Positions 1 to 6,416 of a DNA stretch of 25,127 nt are shown in pieces. Every line of letters starts with the position of its first letter. Within the stretch, counting starts at the first letter, position 1. The position numbers and the translations under genes were made by a program. Source of the stretch: CALBPI01 sp039814545 (GTDB taxonomy: Bacteria > Pseudomonadota > Gammaproteobacteria > Steroidobacterales > Woeseiaceae); assembly GCA_039814545.1 (NCBI GenBank), contig JBCCBB010000042.1, positions 1-25,127 on the forward strand, written 5' to 3'. The notes below the pieces were generated by a model. The model saw nothing but the letters and a program-made list of their open reading frames with translations, ran no database searches and was not told the DNA's origin.

Positions 1-140
1 ACGTTGGCGCCGTCACCGACGAGCAGCACCTGGTCGAACTCGACCGTGGCGCCGTCTTCAGCCGGGAGCTTCTCGACGCGCAGTCGATCACCCTTGCTGG
101 CGCGGTACTGCTTACCGCCACTACGAAAAACCGCGTACAT
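1..140 (-). CDS. rplU: 50S ribosomal protein L21, N-terminal part (runs off window)
   Basis: Reading leftward from the ATG at 140, the product begins MYAVFRSGGKQYRASKGDRL and continues with VEFDQVLLVGDGAN. This is the conserved N-terminus of bacterial ribosomal protein L21, a 23S rRNA-binding protein of the large subunit of about 103 residues. Only about 46 codons lie in the window; the 3' part is beyond base 1. A purine-rich GGA lies just upstream of the start. The gene is divergent from ispB, the usual gammaproteobacterial arrangement in which rplU is followed by rpmA (L27); that neighbour would be outside the window. A consensus sigma-70 promoter sits about 145 bases upstream, leaving a leader of roughly 140 bases. 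Confidence 0.95.
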   Translation of the reverse strand, partial: MYAVFRSGGKQYRASKGDRLRVEKLPAEDGATVEFDQVLLVGDGAN

Positions 141-286
141 ATCCTGAATTCCTTGCTTGTGGCCCCGTTTGGAGCCCCCCGAGCCGGCTGGGCCGCTGGG
201 CTGCGATAACAGCGAGCGCAGCAGGCCTCACCACGATGCCTCTCATTAGGGCACCGCTGGGCTGACCGACTGCGGAAAAGCCCGCT

Positions 287-315
287 ATTCTAGGCCGCGC
301 CCACCCCCGGGTCAA
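287..315 (-). promoter_or_regulatory. sigma-70 promoter for rplU
   Basis: On the minus strand TTGACC (310-315) and TAGAAT (287-292) are separated by exactly 17 bases, close to the TTGACA/TATAAT consensus. Transcription would start near 280, giving rplU a leader of about 140 bases. The assignment rests on sequence match and the strongly expressed gene downstream. Confidence 0.75.
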
Positions 316-394
316 CACGAATCCGGCCGATTTGCGGGGCGTCCGCCAACCGTCCAATGTCGCCAAAATCGTGGGAATCGGGCATTATTTACGG

Positions 395-1402
395 ATGCAG
401 CCCGCCACAACGCCTGTGCCGGTGAGATCACTGGACGATGTCCGTGAACTCGTCGCCGGCGAGCTTACCCAGCTAGACCAACTCATCGAATCCAGCCTCC
501 GTACGGACGTCGCGCTGGTTTCTGACGTCTCCCGCTACATTGTGGCTGCGGGGGGCAAACGTTTGCGCCCGCTCATCGTGCTGCTGGTAGCCCGCGCATT
601 GGGCCACAGCACCGAGTCGGACAGCCGCCAACTGCAGGCGGCTGCGATCATCGAGTTCATCCACACGGCCACGCTGCTTCACGACGACGTCGTGGACGGC
701 TCCGAGCTGCGCCGCGGCCGCGATACGGCCAACGCCGTCTTCGGTAACCAGGCCAGCGTCCTCGTGGGTGACTTCCTCTATTCCCGCGCCTTCCAGATGA
801 TGGTGTCAATCGACGACATGCGCGTGATGCGCATCCTGGCCGACGCCACCAACACGATCGCGGCCGGGGAAGTCATGCAGCTCATGAACGTGCATGAGCC
901 GGACACGACCGAAGACGCCTACCGGCAGGTCATCTACCGCAAGACGGCAAAGCTGTTCGAAGCCGGGGCCGAGATTGCCGGCCTCATCGCGGGCCGCAGC
1001 GAAGACACGCTGGCCGCTCTGGGCCAATACGGCCGCGAGCTCGGCATGGCCTTCCAGCTCATTGATGACGCGCTCGACTACAGCGCCAGCACCGACGAGC
1101 TCGGCAAAAACCTGGGCGACGACCTGGCCGAAGGCAAACCCACACTGCCGTTGATCCACGCCATGCGTGAGGGCTCCAAGGATCAACGCGCACTGATTCG
1201 AGGCGCTATCGAGTCCGGTGGCATCGACCGCCTGCCCGAAATCGTCGCCGCGATTGAATCGACGGGTGCGCTTGAGTACACTCGCGCCCGCGCTCAGGAG
1301 GCCGCCGATGCGGCCGCAGTGGCCATCGGCAATTTGCCGCCGTCGGTCCACCGCGACGCCCTCATCGCTCTGGCCGAGTTTTCCGTCACCAGACGCTTCT
1401 GA
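395..1402 (+). CDS. ispB: All-trans-polyprenyl (octaprenyl-type) diphosphate synthase
   Basis: Trans-isoprenyl diphosphate synthase of 335 residues, the usual length for IspB, which condenses isopentenyl diphosphate onto farnesyl diphosphate to make the ubiquinone/menaquinone side chain in the cytoplasm. Visible motifs are GGKRLRP near residue 53, the first aspartate-rich motif DDVVD at 97-101 followed by RRGRDTAN, KTAKLFEAG, and the second motif DDALD at 224-228 followed by LGKNLGDDLAEGKPTLP. The frame is open upstream to 332, but the ATG at 395 gives an N-terminus aligned with the family, so I chose it; its ribosome-binding site is weak. The gene is divergent from rplU and followed after 40 bases by tRNA-Pro. 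The exact chain length of the product cannot be read from sequence alone. Confidence 0.93.
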   Translation: MQPATTPVPVRSLDDVRELVAGELTQLDQLIESSLRTDVALVSDVSRYIVAAGGKRLRPLIVLLVARALGHSTESDSRQLQAAAIIEFIHTATLLHDDVVDGSELRRGRDTANAVFGNQASVLVGDFLYSRAFQMMVSIDDMRVMRILADATNTIAAGEVMQLMNVHEPDTTEDAYRQVIYRKTAKLFEAGAEIAGLIAGRSEDTLAALGQYGRELGMAFQLIDDALDYSASTDELGKNLGDDLAEGKPTLPLIHAMREGSKDQRALIRGAIESGGIDRLPEIVAAIESTGALEYTRARAQEAADAAAVAIGNLPPSVHRDALIALAEFSVTRRF

Positions 1403-1408
1403 CGCCAG

Positions 1409-1429
1409 CCGCCGTGTCCCTCTCGGCGG
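1409..1429 (+). other. Short hairpin between ispB and tRNA-Pro
   Basis: CCGCCG (1409-1414) and CGGCGG (1424-1429) form a perfect 6-bp stem with a 9-base loop just after the ispB stop. No T-run follows, so it is more likely a processing or stability element than an intrinsic terminator. ispB and the tRNA may therefore be co-transcribed. Confidence 0.35.
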
Positions 1430-1442
1430 TTGATCAAAAAAT

Positions 1443-1519
1443 CGGGGTGTAGCTCAGCCTGGTAGAGCACTGTCTTCGGGAGGCAGGGGCCGGAGGTTCA
1501 AATCCTCTCACCCCGACCA
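1443..1519 (+). tRNA. tRNA-Pro, anticodon CGG
   Basis: A 77-base cloverleaf: acceptor arms CGGGGTG and CACCCCG, D-arm AGCTCAGCCTGGTAGAGC, anticodon stem CTGTC/GGCAG with loop TTCGGGA (anticodon CGG), T-arm with GGTTCAAATCC, discriminator A, and encoded CCA at 1517-1519. The body closely resembles E. coli proK. The anticodon stem holds one T-G pair. A tRNA-Pro directly downstream of ispB is a recurrent gammaproteobacterial arrangement. Confidence 0.97.
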
Positions 1520-1650
1520 TTTTCGTTCATTCGAATGGCTTGTGGCCCGACGAAAATCACTTGTCGAGGTGTCGACTCACTTTACAGCTTACCCAGCAGA
1601 ATATTCGTGGCTTGCTGGCAAACCCCTGGTTTTTAAGCATATGGCCATTC

Positions 1651-1666
1651 TGGCACGCAATATGCT
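1651..1666 (+). promoter_or_regulatory. sigma-54 (RpoN) -24/-12 promoter of PEP-CTERM gene
   Basis: TGGCACG (1651-1657), four bases, then ATGCT (1662-1666). This matches the RpoN consensus TGGCACG-N4-TTGCW at all but one position, with the required 10 bases between the invariant GG (1652-1653) and GC (1664-1665). The predicted start near 1676-1677 leaves about 32 bases before the ATG at 1709, which carries a good AGGGAG ribosome-binding site. Known biology: in several exosortase-bearing Proteobacteria, PEP-CTERM genes are driven by RpoN with the PrsK/PrsR two-component system. Confidence 0.7.
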
Positions 1667-1708
1667 TTACAGAATTTGACCTTTTCCGGATCTCGCAGGG
1701 AGCAAGCC

Positions 1709-2344
1709 ATGAAAGCTATGAAAAAAATAGCAATTACATCAGCGTTGCTGCTGGGTGCCACAGGCGCCGCGCACGCCATCCCGTCGGCCACTTTTATTAT
1801 CGATGGGGATACATTCACACAACCGTTCAGCTTCTCGAACACATCCGATGCCGGGGAGTTCATTACGGGCTTTACGATCGACATTTCGACTGTCACGGGA
1901 CCCGCCGTCTGCTTTGACACTGTCTCTGCAGGGCCATGCAACGACAACATGAACCAGGGTGCGGGCCAGTTCAGCGCAGCCAACGGTACTGCAGGCCCGA
2001 CGGGTCTCGTCGCTTCGCCGACAGTTGGTGACGGTGCGACCACTTTCTCGTTGAGCTTCACCGACTTTGGCGTCGGCGATGTCTTCGCGTTCGACATAGA
2101 CGTCGACTTCGCCGGTGCCGGCAGCGTTACTGTAAACGGTGACGACCTGATCGGCGCAACGGGCTTCTTTGACTTCTCCGACGGCCAGCGCCTTTCCGGC
2201 GTGTTCGACGCAGTGGTCGCCAACGACGATGCCTCAGCATTTCGCGTCACTGGGATCGACCGTATCCCGGTACCTGCGCCGGCATCACTCGTGCTTCTCG
2301 GCTTGGGCCTGTTTGGGCTTGGTGTGGCTCGCCGCCGCGCGTAA
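1709..2344 (+). CDS. PEP-CTERM sorting-domain protein, secreted
   Basis: A 211-residue exported protein of unknown specific role. A signal peptide covers about residues 1-23 (MKAMKKIAITSALLL, cleavage probably after AHA). The mature region is Asp/Gly/Thr/Phe-rich and poor in Lys, typical of extracellular beta-rich proteins. The last 24 residues form the tripartite PEP-CTERM tag: the VPAPAS motif, a hydrophobic LGLGLFGLG helix, and a terminal RRRA cluster. In the known family, this tag is recognised and cleaved by an inner-membrane exosortase as the protein is sent to the surface or exopolysaccharide matrix. No exosortase or polysaccharide gene is in the window, so this is a dispersed substrate. 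The ATG at 1709 is chosen over an upstream in-frame one (1676) because of the AGGGAG site and signal peptide. It stands alone between a sigma-54 promoter and a terminator. Confidence 0.88.
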   Translation: MKAMKKIAITSALLLGATGAAHAIPSATFIIDGDTFTQPFSFSNTSDAGEFITGFTIDISTVTGPAVCFDTVSAGPCNDNMNQGAGQFSAANGTAGPTGLVASPTVGDGATTFSLSFTDFGVGDVFAFDIDVDFAGAGSVTVNGDDLIGATGFFDFSDGQRLSGVFDAVVANDDASAFRVTGIDRIPVPAPASLVLLGLGLFGLGVARRRA

Positions 2345-2382
2345 TCCAACACAGGTCGAGCGCCACTGGCGCTCGCGAAAGA

Positions 2383-2410
2383 GGGCTCGCCTAGGCGGGC
2401 CCTTTTTTTT
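2383..2410 (+). terminator. Intrinsic terminator of PEP-CTERM gene
   Basis: GGGCTCGCC (2383-2391) pairs with GGCGGGCCC (2394-2402), with one T-G pair, directly followed by eight T residues (2403-2410), about 40 bases after the PEP-CTERM stop. Confidence 0.9.
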
Positions 2411-2500
2411 GCGCAGAACGACCCGCAACGGCACCGCAGGTCATGGCGCCGGCGCGGTGTGCGATCATACATGGTCGTTCAACCGTCAGGAGCCACCGCG

Positions 2501-3220
2501 ATGACGATCTCGACCCGGTTTGTGAGCTACGCGCACGACGGCACCGAGCTGCTTGCCGAATTCGCCTATGACGACGCAGGCGGCGGACCGCGCCCGGGCA
2601 TCATGGTGTGCCACAACTGGGCAGGCCGTGGCGAGAACGACGGCCGCAATGCGCGCCGACTCGCCGAGCTGGGCTACACGGGTTTCGCCGTCGATCTCTA
2701 CGGCAAGGGCGTGTTGGGTAGCGGGCCCGAAGAAAACGCACAACTCATGCAGCCTTTTGTCGACGACCGTGGCTTCCTGCAGTCACGGCTTGCCGCGGCG
2801 CACGCCGCGATGTGCGAGCAACCCGAGGTCGACGCCGCGCGCACGGCCGTCATCGGGTATTGCTTCGGCGGACTCTGCGCGCTCGACATGGCCCGCGCGG
2901 CGCTACCCATACAGGCAGCTGTGAGCTTCCACGGCCTGTTCATGCCGGCGGGCAATATTCCCTCGCCCAAGATCGATGCCACGGTGCTGATCCTGCACGG
3001 CTGGGATGACCCCATGGCGACGCCCGAGGACGTTCTGGCGGTCTCAAAGGAAATGACCGGCGCGGGCGCCGATTGGCAACTCCATGCCTACGGCGGCACG
3101 GCGCACGCGTTCACCACGCCCGGCGCCAACAATCCCGACGCTGGCACCGTCTATCACGCCGACGCGGACCGGCGCAGCTGGCAGGCGATGGTGGATTTGA
3201 TGGCGGAGACGTTCGGCTAG
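2501..3220 (+). CDS. Dienelactone hydrolase family protein
   Basis: A 239-residue cytoplasmic alpha/beta hydrolase of the dienelactone hydrolase (DLH) family, whose classical member hydrolyses 4-carboxymethylenebut-2-en-4-olide in chlorocatechol degradation. Many homologues have other, mostly unknown, ester or lactone substrates. The nucleophile elbow is GYCFGG with Cys121; the acid is Asp169 or Asp170 in HGWDDP; the catalytic His is His202 in GGTAHAF. No signal peptide is seen. The ATG at 2501 is chosen because AGGAG lies at 2488-2492; earlier in-frame ATGs (2459, 2471) lack such a site. It stands alone, with terminators on both sides, and nothing nearby ties it to chloroaromatic metabolism. 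The family call is firm; the substrate is unknown. Confidence 0.88.
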   Translation: MTISTRFVSYAHDGTELLAEFAYDDAGGGPRPGIMVCHNWAGRGENDGRNARRLAELGYTGFAVDLYGKGVLGSGPEENAQLMQPFVDDRGFLQSRLAAAHAAMCEQPEVDAARTAVIGYCFGGLCALDMARAALPIQAAVSFHGLFMPAGNIPSPKIDATVLILHGWDDPMATPEDVLAVSKEMTGAGADWQLHAYGGTAHAFTTPGANNPDAGTVYHADADRRSWQAMVDLMAETFG

Positions 3221-3222
3221 GC

Positions 3223-3279
3223 AAAAAAAAGTCACCCGGCCGGGTTTTTTGGGGGGGGTTAAGCCCCGGCCGGGTGACT
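3223..3279 (-). terminator. Strong terminator of the TonB receptor gene, shared with the convergent hydrolase gene
   Basis: Arms 3230-3244 (AGTCACCCGGCCGGG) and 3265-3279 are a perfect 15-bp inverted repeat with a 20-base G-rich loop. On the minus strand the stem is followed by a T-run (complement of A3223-3229), a textbook terminator for the receptor gene ending at 3303. On the plus strand the first arm is itself self-complementary (CCCGGCCGGG) and is followed by six T residues (3245-3250), so it may also end the hydrolase transcript. Confidence 0.88.
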
Positions 3280-3302
3280 CGATATCCCGAAGGATGGGGG
3301 GA

Positions 3303-5552
3303 TCAGAAGCGGACGCGAACAGTACCGGTGACCGTGAGCGGCGCACCGTAGAACGCCGACACGTTGCCCTCGAGGCCCAGTGTCGGGAAGTTGTAGGCCG
3401 CGACGCGGTATTCCTCGTCCGTTAGGTTCTTGCCGTGAATGCCAGCCTGAATACGGTCGTCGTAGGACGTCCAGACCAGGCTCACGTCCACGAGCGTGAA
3501 GGCGTCCTGATCGACGAGCGGCACGGGAATCTCGAACTGCGTGTTGTCGGAGCGGTAGCTTGCGGCACCGATCAGCGCCAGCCCCCCTTCCACACCGCGG
3601 ATCGTAATGGGCCACTCGTTGCGCAGCGTCAAGTTCGCGGTCGTATCAGGCGTGTTCTGAAATTCGCGTTCGCCGCTCACGTCCACACCTTCGACAATCC
3701 AGCGCTTAAAATCTGCGTCGATGAGACCCAGCGAAAACGTCCCCGAGAAGCTCTCGGTGAACTGCGCCGCCGCCTCGATCTCAAGGCCAGAAATCTCGGC
3801 CTCCGCCGCGTTGGTCGTCGTACCTGCAAAGCTGTCGTCGACACCGTCGTTATTGGTATCAATGCCGATTGAGCCCGGCACCTGCACGTTCTCGTAGTCC
3901 GAGAAGAACACGGCGATGTTGGTCGAGAACTTGCCACCCGCCCAGAGCGACTTGGCGCCAAACTCGAACGAATCGACAGTCTCTGGTTCAAAGCCCGCCT
4001 CAACGCCCGGGACGTTGTAGGCACCACGTGGGTCGAAACCACCGCCCTTAAAGCCCTGACTGAAGGTGCCGTAGAGGTTGTGCTCGTCGTTGGGCGCGAA
4101 GCTCAGGCTTACGCGCGGGTTGAAGTCTGTGTCCGTGCGGTTCCCCGTGAAGGTTGGCACGAGCCCGGGCGCGGGCACCGTCAGCGAGATCGCTGCGTCG
4201 TTGCCGAAGTATGGCGAGCCAAGTCCGAGGAAGAGCTCACGCGTGATGAGCACGGAGCGCTTGTCACTGTTGTAGCGACCACCGACCGACAGTCGCCACT
4301 GGTCGTTGATGTCGTAGGTGACATCGCCGAACACGGCCCAGTTCTCGGTATCGACATCGCCCAGCGTGAACGACGTGACGCCAAGCTGACCAAGAACGAC
4401 GTCGAAGGCATCAAATGCGTTGGCATCAAGCCAGAAGGCGCCAAACACCCCTGAGATGCGGTCAGTGTTCCAGAGCATCTGAAACTCCTGACTGAACTGC
4501 TCGTTTTCGTAAATGACCGGGGCGTCAAAATCGTCGACGGGTAACGCGTCGAAATCGATGAGCGTTTCGGTGTCATCGGAGCGCGACGCCGTGATGGACT
4601 TGAAGGTCCACTCGTCGTTGATGTCCCACTCAATGGTCAGCGCGGCACCGCCCTGGGTGGCCTCGTTGCGCAGGCCCGCGTTCGAGGTGGCGATGGTCTC
4701 TACACCGGCACGTGTGTCGAACACGTCGCCCAGAACGGGCTCGCCGTTGGTGCCGCCCGGCAACAGACGGTGGCCTGATTTGGGGTTCGAGTCGTCGTCG
4801 CTGTAGTCCGCGGCGAAGCGCACGAAGACAGAATCGCTGGGCTCCCACTCCATGCTGAAGCGACCCGCAATGATGGCCTTGTCGTAATGCTCGTCGTTCG
4901 TGAACAGGTTTTCGCCAAAGCCGTCACGATTGAACGAGGCGATCGTGCCGCCGATGCGGAAAGTGTCCGTGACCGGCGTTGACGCCGTCACAATGGTATC
5001 GAGCTGGTTGAAGGTGCCGACGTTGACCTGGACGCTGGCCTGGGTCTCGTCGGAAAGCCGCTTGGTGACGTACTTGATGGCGCCACCGATTGTGTTTCGG
5101 CCGTAGAGCGTGCCCTGCGGTCCGCGCAGCACCTCAATGCGCTCGACGTCGTAGACGTCAAACACCGTGGCTTGCGGTCGCGCGAGGTAAACGTCATCGA
5201 GGTAAAGGCCCACACCACCCTCGAAGCCGGCGACCGGGTCCTGCTGACCCACGCCGCGGATGAATGCTGTAAGCGTCGTGTTTGTGGCACGCGACACCTC
5301 GAGCGTGACATTCGGCGTCGCTTGCGCGAGCGCCACGATATCGACGGTGCCGGCCTCGACGAGCGCGTCACCCGAGAACGCGGTCACGGAGACGGGTACT
5401 TCCTGCAGCGTCTGTTCACGGCGCTGCGCCGTGACGATGACTTCGTCGAGCACGGCCTCGTCTTGTGCGTAGAGCGGTTGTGGTGCGGCTGCACCGTACA
5501 AGGCCGTGGCAACGGCGCTGGCCAGGACCATCGATCGGTTAGCGGTTCGCAT
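3303..5552 (-). CDS. TonB-dependent outer-membrane receptor
   Basis: A 749-residue outer-membrane transporter energised by TonB-ExbBD, bringing a scarce or bulky substrate into the periplasm. A signal peptide ends about residue 30 (PLYAQ). It is followed by a TonB-box-like stretch DEVIVTAQRREQ, the plug domain (VPVSVTAFSG, IRGVGQQDPV, RIEVLRGPQGTLYGRNTIGGAI), and a long 22-strand-type barrel ending with Phe (TGTVRVRF), as expected for barrel-assembly recognition. The ATG at 5552 is chosen because a GGGGGGA ribosome-binding site and signal peptide follow; in-frame sequence upstream to 5669 crosses the operators. The N-terminal pattern is that of the large receptor family common in proteobacteria that use plant, steroid or polyester-like organics rather than a recognised siderophore receptor, but the substrate is not readable. 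Two TetR-type operators lie in its promoter, tying it to the gene cluster at 5690-11276. Confidence 0.93.
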   Translation of the reverse strand: MRTANRSMVLASAVATALYGAAAPQPLYAQDEAVLDEVIVTAQRREQTLQEVPVSVTAFSGDALVEAGTVDIVALAQATPNVTLEVSRATNTTLTAFIRGVGQQDPVAGFEGGVGLYLDDVYLARPQATVFDVYDVERIEVLRGPQGTLYGRNTIGGAIKYVTKRLSDETQASVQVNVGTFNQLDTIVTASTPVTDTFRIGGTIASFNRDGFGENLFTNDEHYDKAIIAGRFSMEWEPSDSVFVRFAADYSDDDSNPKSGHRLLPGGTNGEPVLGDVFDTRAGVETIATSNAGLRNEATQGGAALTIEWDINDEWTFKSITASRSDDTETLIDFDALPVDDFDAPVIYENEQFSQEFQMLWNTDRISGVFGAFWLDANAFDAFDVVLGQLGVTSFTLGDVDTENWAVFGDVTYDINDQWRLSVGGRYNSDKRSVLITRELFLGLGSPYFGNDAAISLTVPAPGLVPTFTGNRTDTDFNPRVSLSFAPNDEHNLYGTFSQGFKGGGFDPRGAYNVPGVEAGFEPETVDSFEFGAKSLWAGGKFSTNIAVFFSDYENVQVPGSIGIDTNNDGVDDSFAGTTTNAAEAEISGLEIEAAAQFTESFSGTFSLGLIDADFKRWIVEGVDVSGEREFQNTPDTTANLTLRNEWPITIRGVEGGLALIGAASYRSDNTQFEIPVPLVDQDAFTLVDVSLVWTSYDDRIQAGIHGKNLTDEEYRVAAYNFPTLGLEGNVSAFYGAPLTVTGTVRVRF

Positions 5553-5592
5553 GGTGGATTTCCCCCCTTGACCCCTGTGCGAATGCTCGTCT

Positions 5593-5608
5593 TTCAACGA
5601 ACGCTGAA
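5593..5608. promoter_or_regulatory. TetR-type operator copy 1 (receptor promoter, start-site proximal)
   Basis: TTCAAC-GAAC-GCTGAA, a 16-bp inverted repeat with one mismatch between arms. It covers the expected transcription start of the receptor gene. It is centred 26 bp from copy 2 and shares the TTCAAC-N4-GYTGAA pattern with copies at 6373 and 6395. Confidence 0.7.
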
Positions 5609-5611
5609 TTA

Positions 5612-5640
5612 ATCCTATTTCAACGTTGGTTGAATCACAA
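5612..5640 (-). promoter_or_regulatory. Promoter of TonB receptor gene, operator in spacer
   Basis: On the minus strand TTGTGA (5635-5640) and TAGGAT (5612-5617) are 17 bases apart, and the spacer is TTCAACCAACGTTGAAA. The same layout, with an almost identical spacer, occurs upstream of the acyl-CoA synthetase at 6367-6395. The hexamers themselves are only moderate matches to consensus; the shared geometry is the main support. Confidence 0.55.
5619..5634. promoter_or_regulatory. TetR-type operator copy 2 (receptor promoter, spacer)
   Basis: TTCAAC-GTTG-GTTGAA, perfect 6-bp arms. It sits between the proposed -35 and -10 of the receptor gene, where a bound repressor would block RNA polymerase. 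Confidence 0.75.
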
Positions 5641-5689
5641 GCTGAAACTGACACACCACCATGCTGCACCGCAGCAGTTCACCGGGGAA

Positions 5690-6343
5690 TCAGTCTTTAG
5701 TCTTTGGAGCGCAGAGCCGCTCGAAACCCGCCGCCAGGAAGGCGGGCATGCGCTCGGCGATGCTGGCCATATCGGAGGAACGGCAGACCCCGTCCGAAAG
5801 ATTGTCCAGGCGACCCGTCTCTGCAAAGGTCAGCGTGAGCGCGCCCGAGAGGAAGTGGTAGCTCCAGAAGATCTCGGCCTCATCGCAGTGTGGCAGCGCC
5901 TTGCGCAGCGCCTCGATGAAGCGCCGTACAAGCGGGTCGAAGTAGCGCGTCATGAGCTCCCCGCCCCACTCGGGCGAGTTATTCACTTGTGCAATCAGCG
6001 CCATGTAGTGGTGCCAGGCCTCGTGGTCCTCGGCGAGCAGGTCGAGCAGAGGGTTCGTGAATGCGGCGATGATCTCTTCGACGGTCGGCGCATCTTCGGA
6101 GTGGCGGCCTTCCACCTCATCGAGTGCCTCGAGCCGCACGGCGTTGAGATGCTCTGCACGCCGCATGAGGACGGCGTCGAACAAATCGCGCTTCGAATCG
6201 AAGTGGTAGTAGGCGAGCGCCACATCAGCACTCGCGCGCTTCATGATCTGCCGCACCGTCACCGCGGCGTAACCGTCTGCCGCGAACAATGCCTCTGCCG
6301 CGTCGAGAATTCGTTCGCGGGTTGCCTGTGCCTTGGTTGCCAT
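5690..6343 (-). CDS. TetR/AcrR family transcriptional regulator
   Basis: A 217-residue regulator. The N-terminus MATKAQATRERILDAAEALF, then YAAVTVRQIMKRASADVALAYYHFDSKRDLF, is the TetR/AcrR helix-turn-helix DNA-binding domain (about residues 8-56). The rest is an alpha-helical ligand-binding and dimerisation domain with no recognisable ligand signature. It lies between the receptor gene (same strand, downstream) and the divergent acyl-CoA synthetase operon. Paired operators TTCAAC-N4-GYTGAA flank it on both sides (5593-5634 and 6373-6410), the expected arrangement for a local repressor that also controls itself. The likely inducer is a pathway acid or acyl-CoA (inference). The ATG at 6343 gives the standard family N-terminus; the operators begin 30 bases upstream of it. 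Confidence 0.93.
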   Translation of the reverse strand: MATKAQATRERILDAAEALFAADGYAAVTVRQIMKRASADVALAYYHFDSKRDLFDAVLMRRAEHLNAVRLEALDEVEGRHSEDAPTVEEIIAAFTNPLLDLLAEDHEAWHHYMALIAQVNNSPEWGGELMTRYFDPLVRRFIEALRKALPHCDEAEIFWSYHFLSGALTLTFAETGRLDNLSDGVCRSSDMASIAERMPAFLAAGFERLCAPKTKD

Positions 6344-6366
6344 CCGCCCATGGTAGCAGCGGCCGC

Positions 6367-6395
6367 TTGTCTTTCAACCAGCGTTGAAATAGGCT
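6367..6395 (+). promoter_or_regulatory. Promoter of the acyl-CoA synthetase operon, operator in spacer
   Basis: TTGTCT (6367-6372), a 17-base spacer TTCAACCAGCGTTGAAA (6373-6389), and TAGGCT (6390-6395). Compared with the receptor promoter on the other strand, 16 of 17 spacer bases are identical and the downstream TAGG-N-TT is kept. The start would fall near 6402, inside operator copy 4, leaving a very short leader before the start at 6417 or 6426. Confidence 0.55.
6373..6388. promoter_or_regulatory. TetR-type operator copy 3 (operon promoter, spacer)
   Basis: TTCAAC-CAGC-GTTGAA with perfect arms, extended by one T-A pair on each side. It lies between divergent tetR and the acyl-CoA synthetase operon, so it could serve both promoters. 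Confidence 0.78.
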
Positions 6396-6410
6396 TCAAC
6401 GGGCGTTGAA
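6395..6410. promoter_or_regulatory. TetR-type operator copy 4 (operon promoter, start-site)
   Basis: TTCAAC-GGGC-GTTGAA with perfect arms, centred 22 bp (about two helical turns) from copy 3, seven bases before the ATG at 6417. Confidence 0.78.
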
Positions 6411-6416
6411 TTCGGG

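Noticed and set aside
1443..1519. tRNA-Pro as an integration site for a mobile element
   Set aside because: I found no direct repeat of the tRNA 3' end elsewhere in the window and no integrase or other mobility gene.
1633..2472. A 279-codon minus-strand frame opposite the PEP-CTERM gene
   Set aside because: It runs through the intrinsic terminator and sigma-54 promoter and has low-complexity Pro/Ser/Arg content; the plus-strand gene has signal peptide and sorting tag.
2478..2484. A TTCAAC half-site just before the dienelactone-hydrolase-family gene as a fifth TetR operator
   Set aside because: The second arm is absent (TTCAACCGTCAGG), so it does not form the inverted repeat shared by the other four.
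3251..3258. Run of eight G residues as a G-quadruplex
   Set aside because: Only one G-run occurs; four are needed. It is better explained as the loop of the terminator hairpin.
5630..6409. A 259-codon open frame on the plus strand opposite tetR
   Set aside because: It is antisense to a well-supported TetR gene, its ends cover the operators, and its product resembles nothing.
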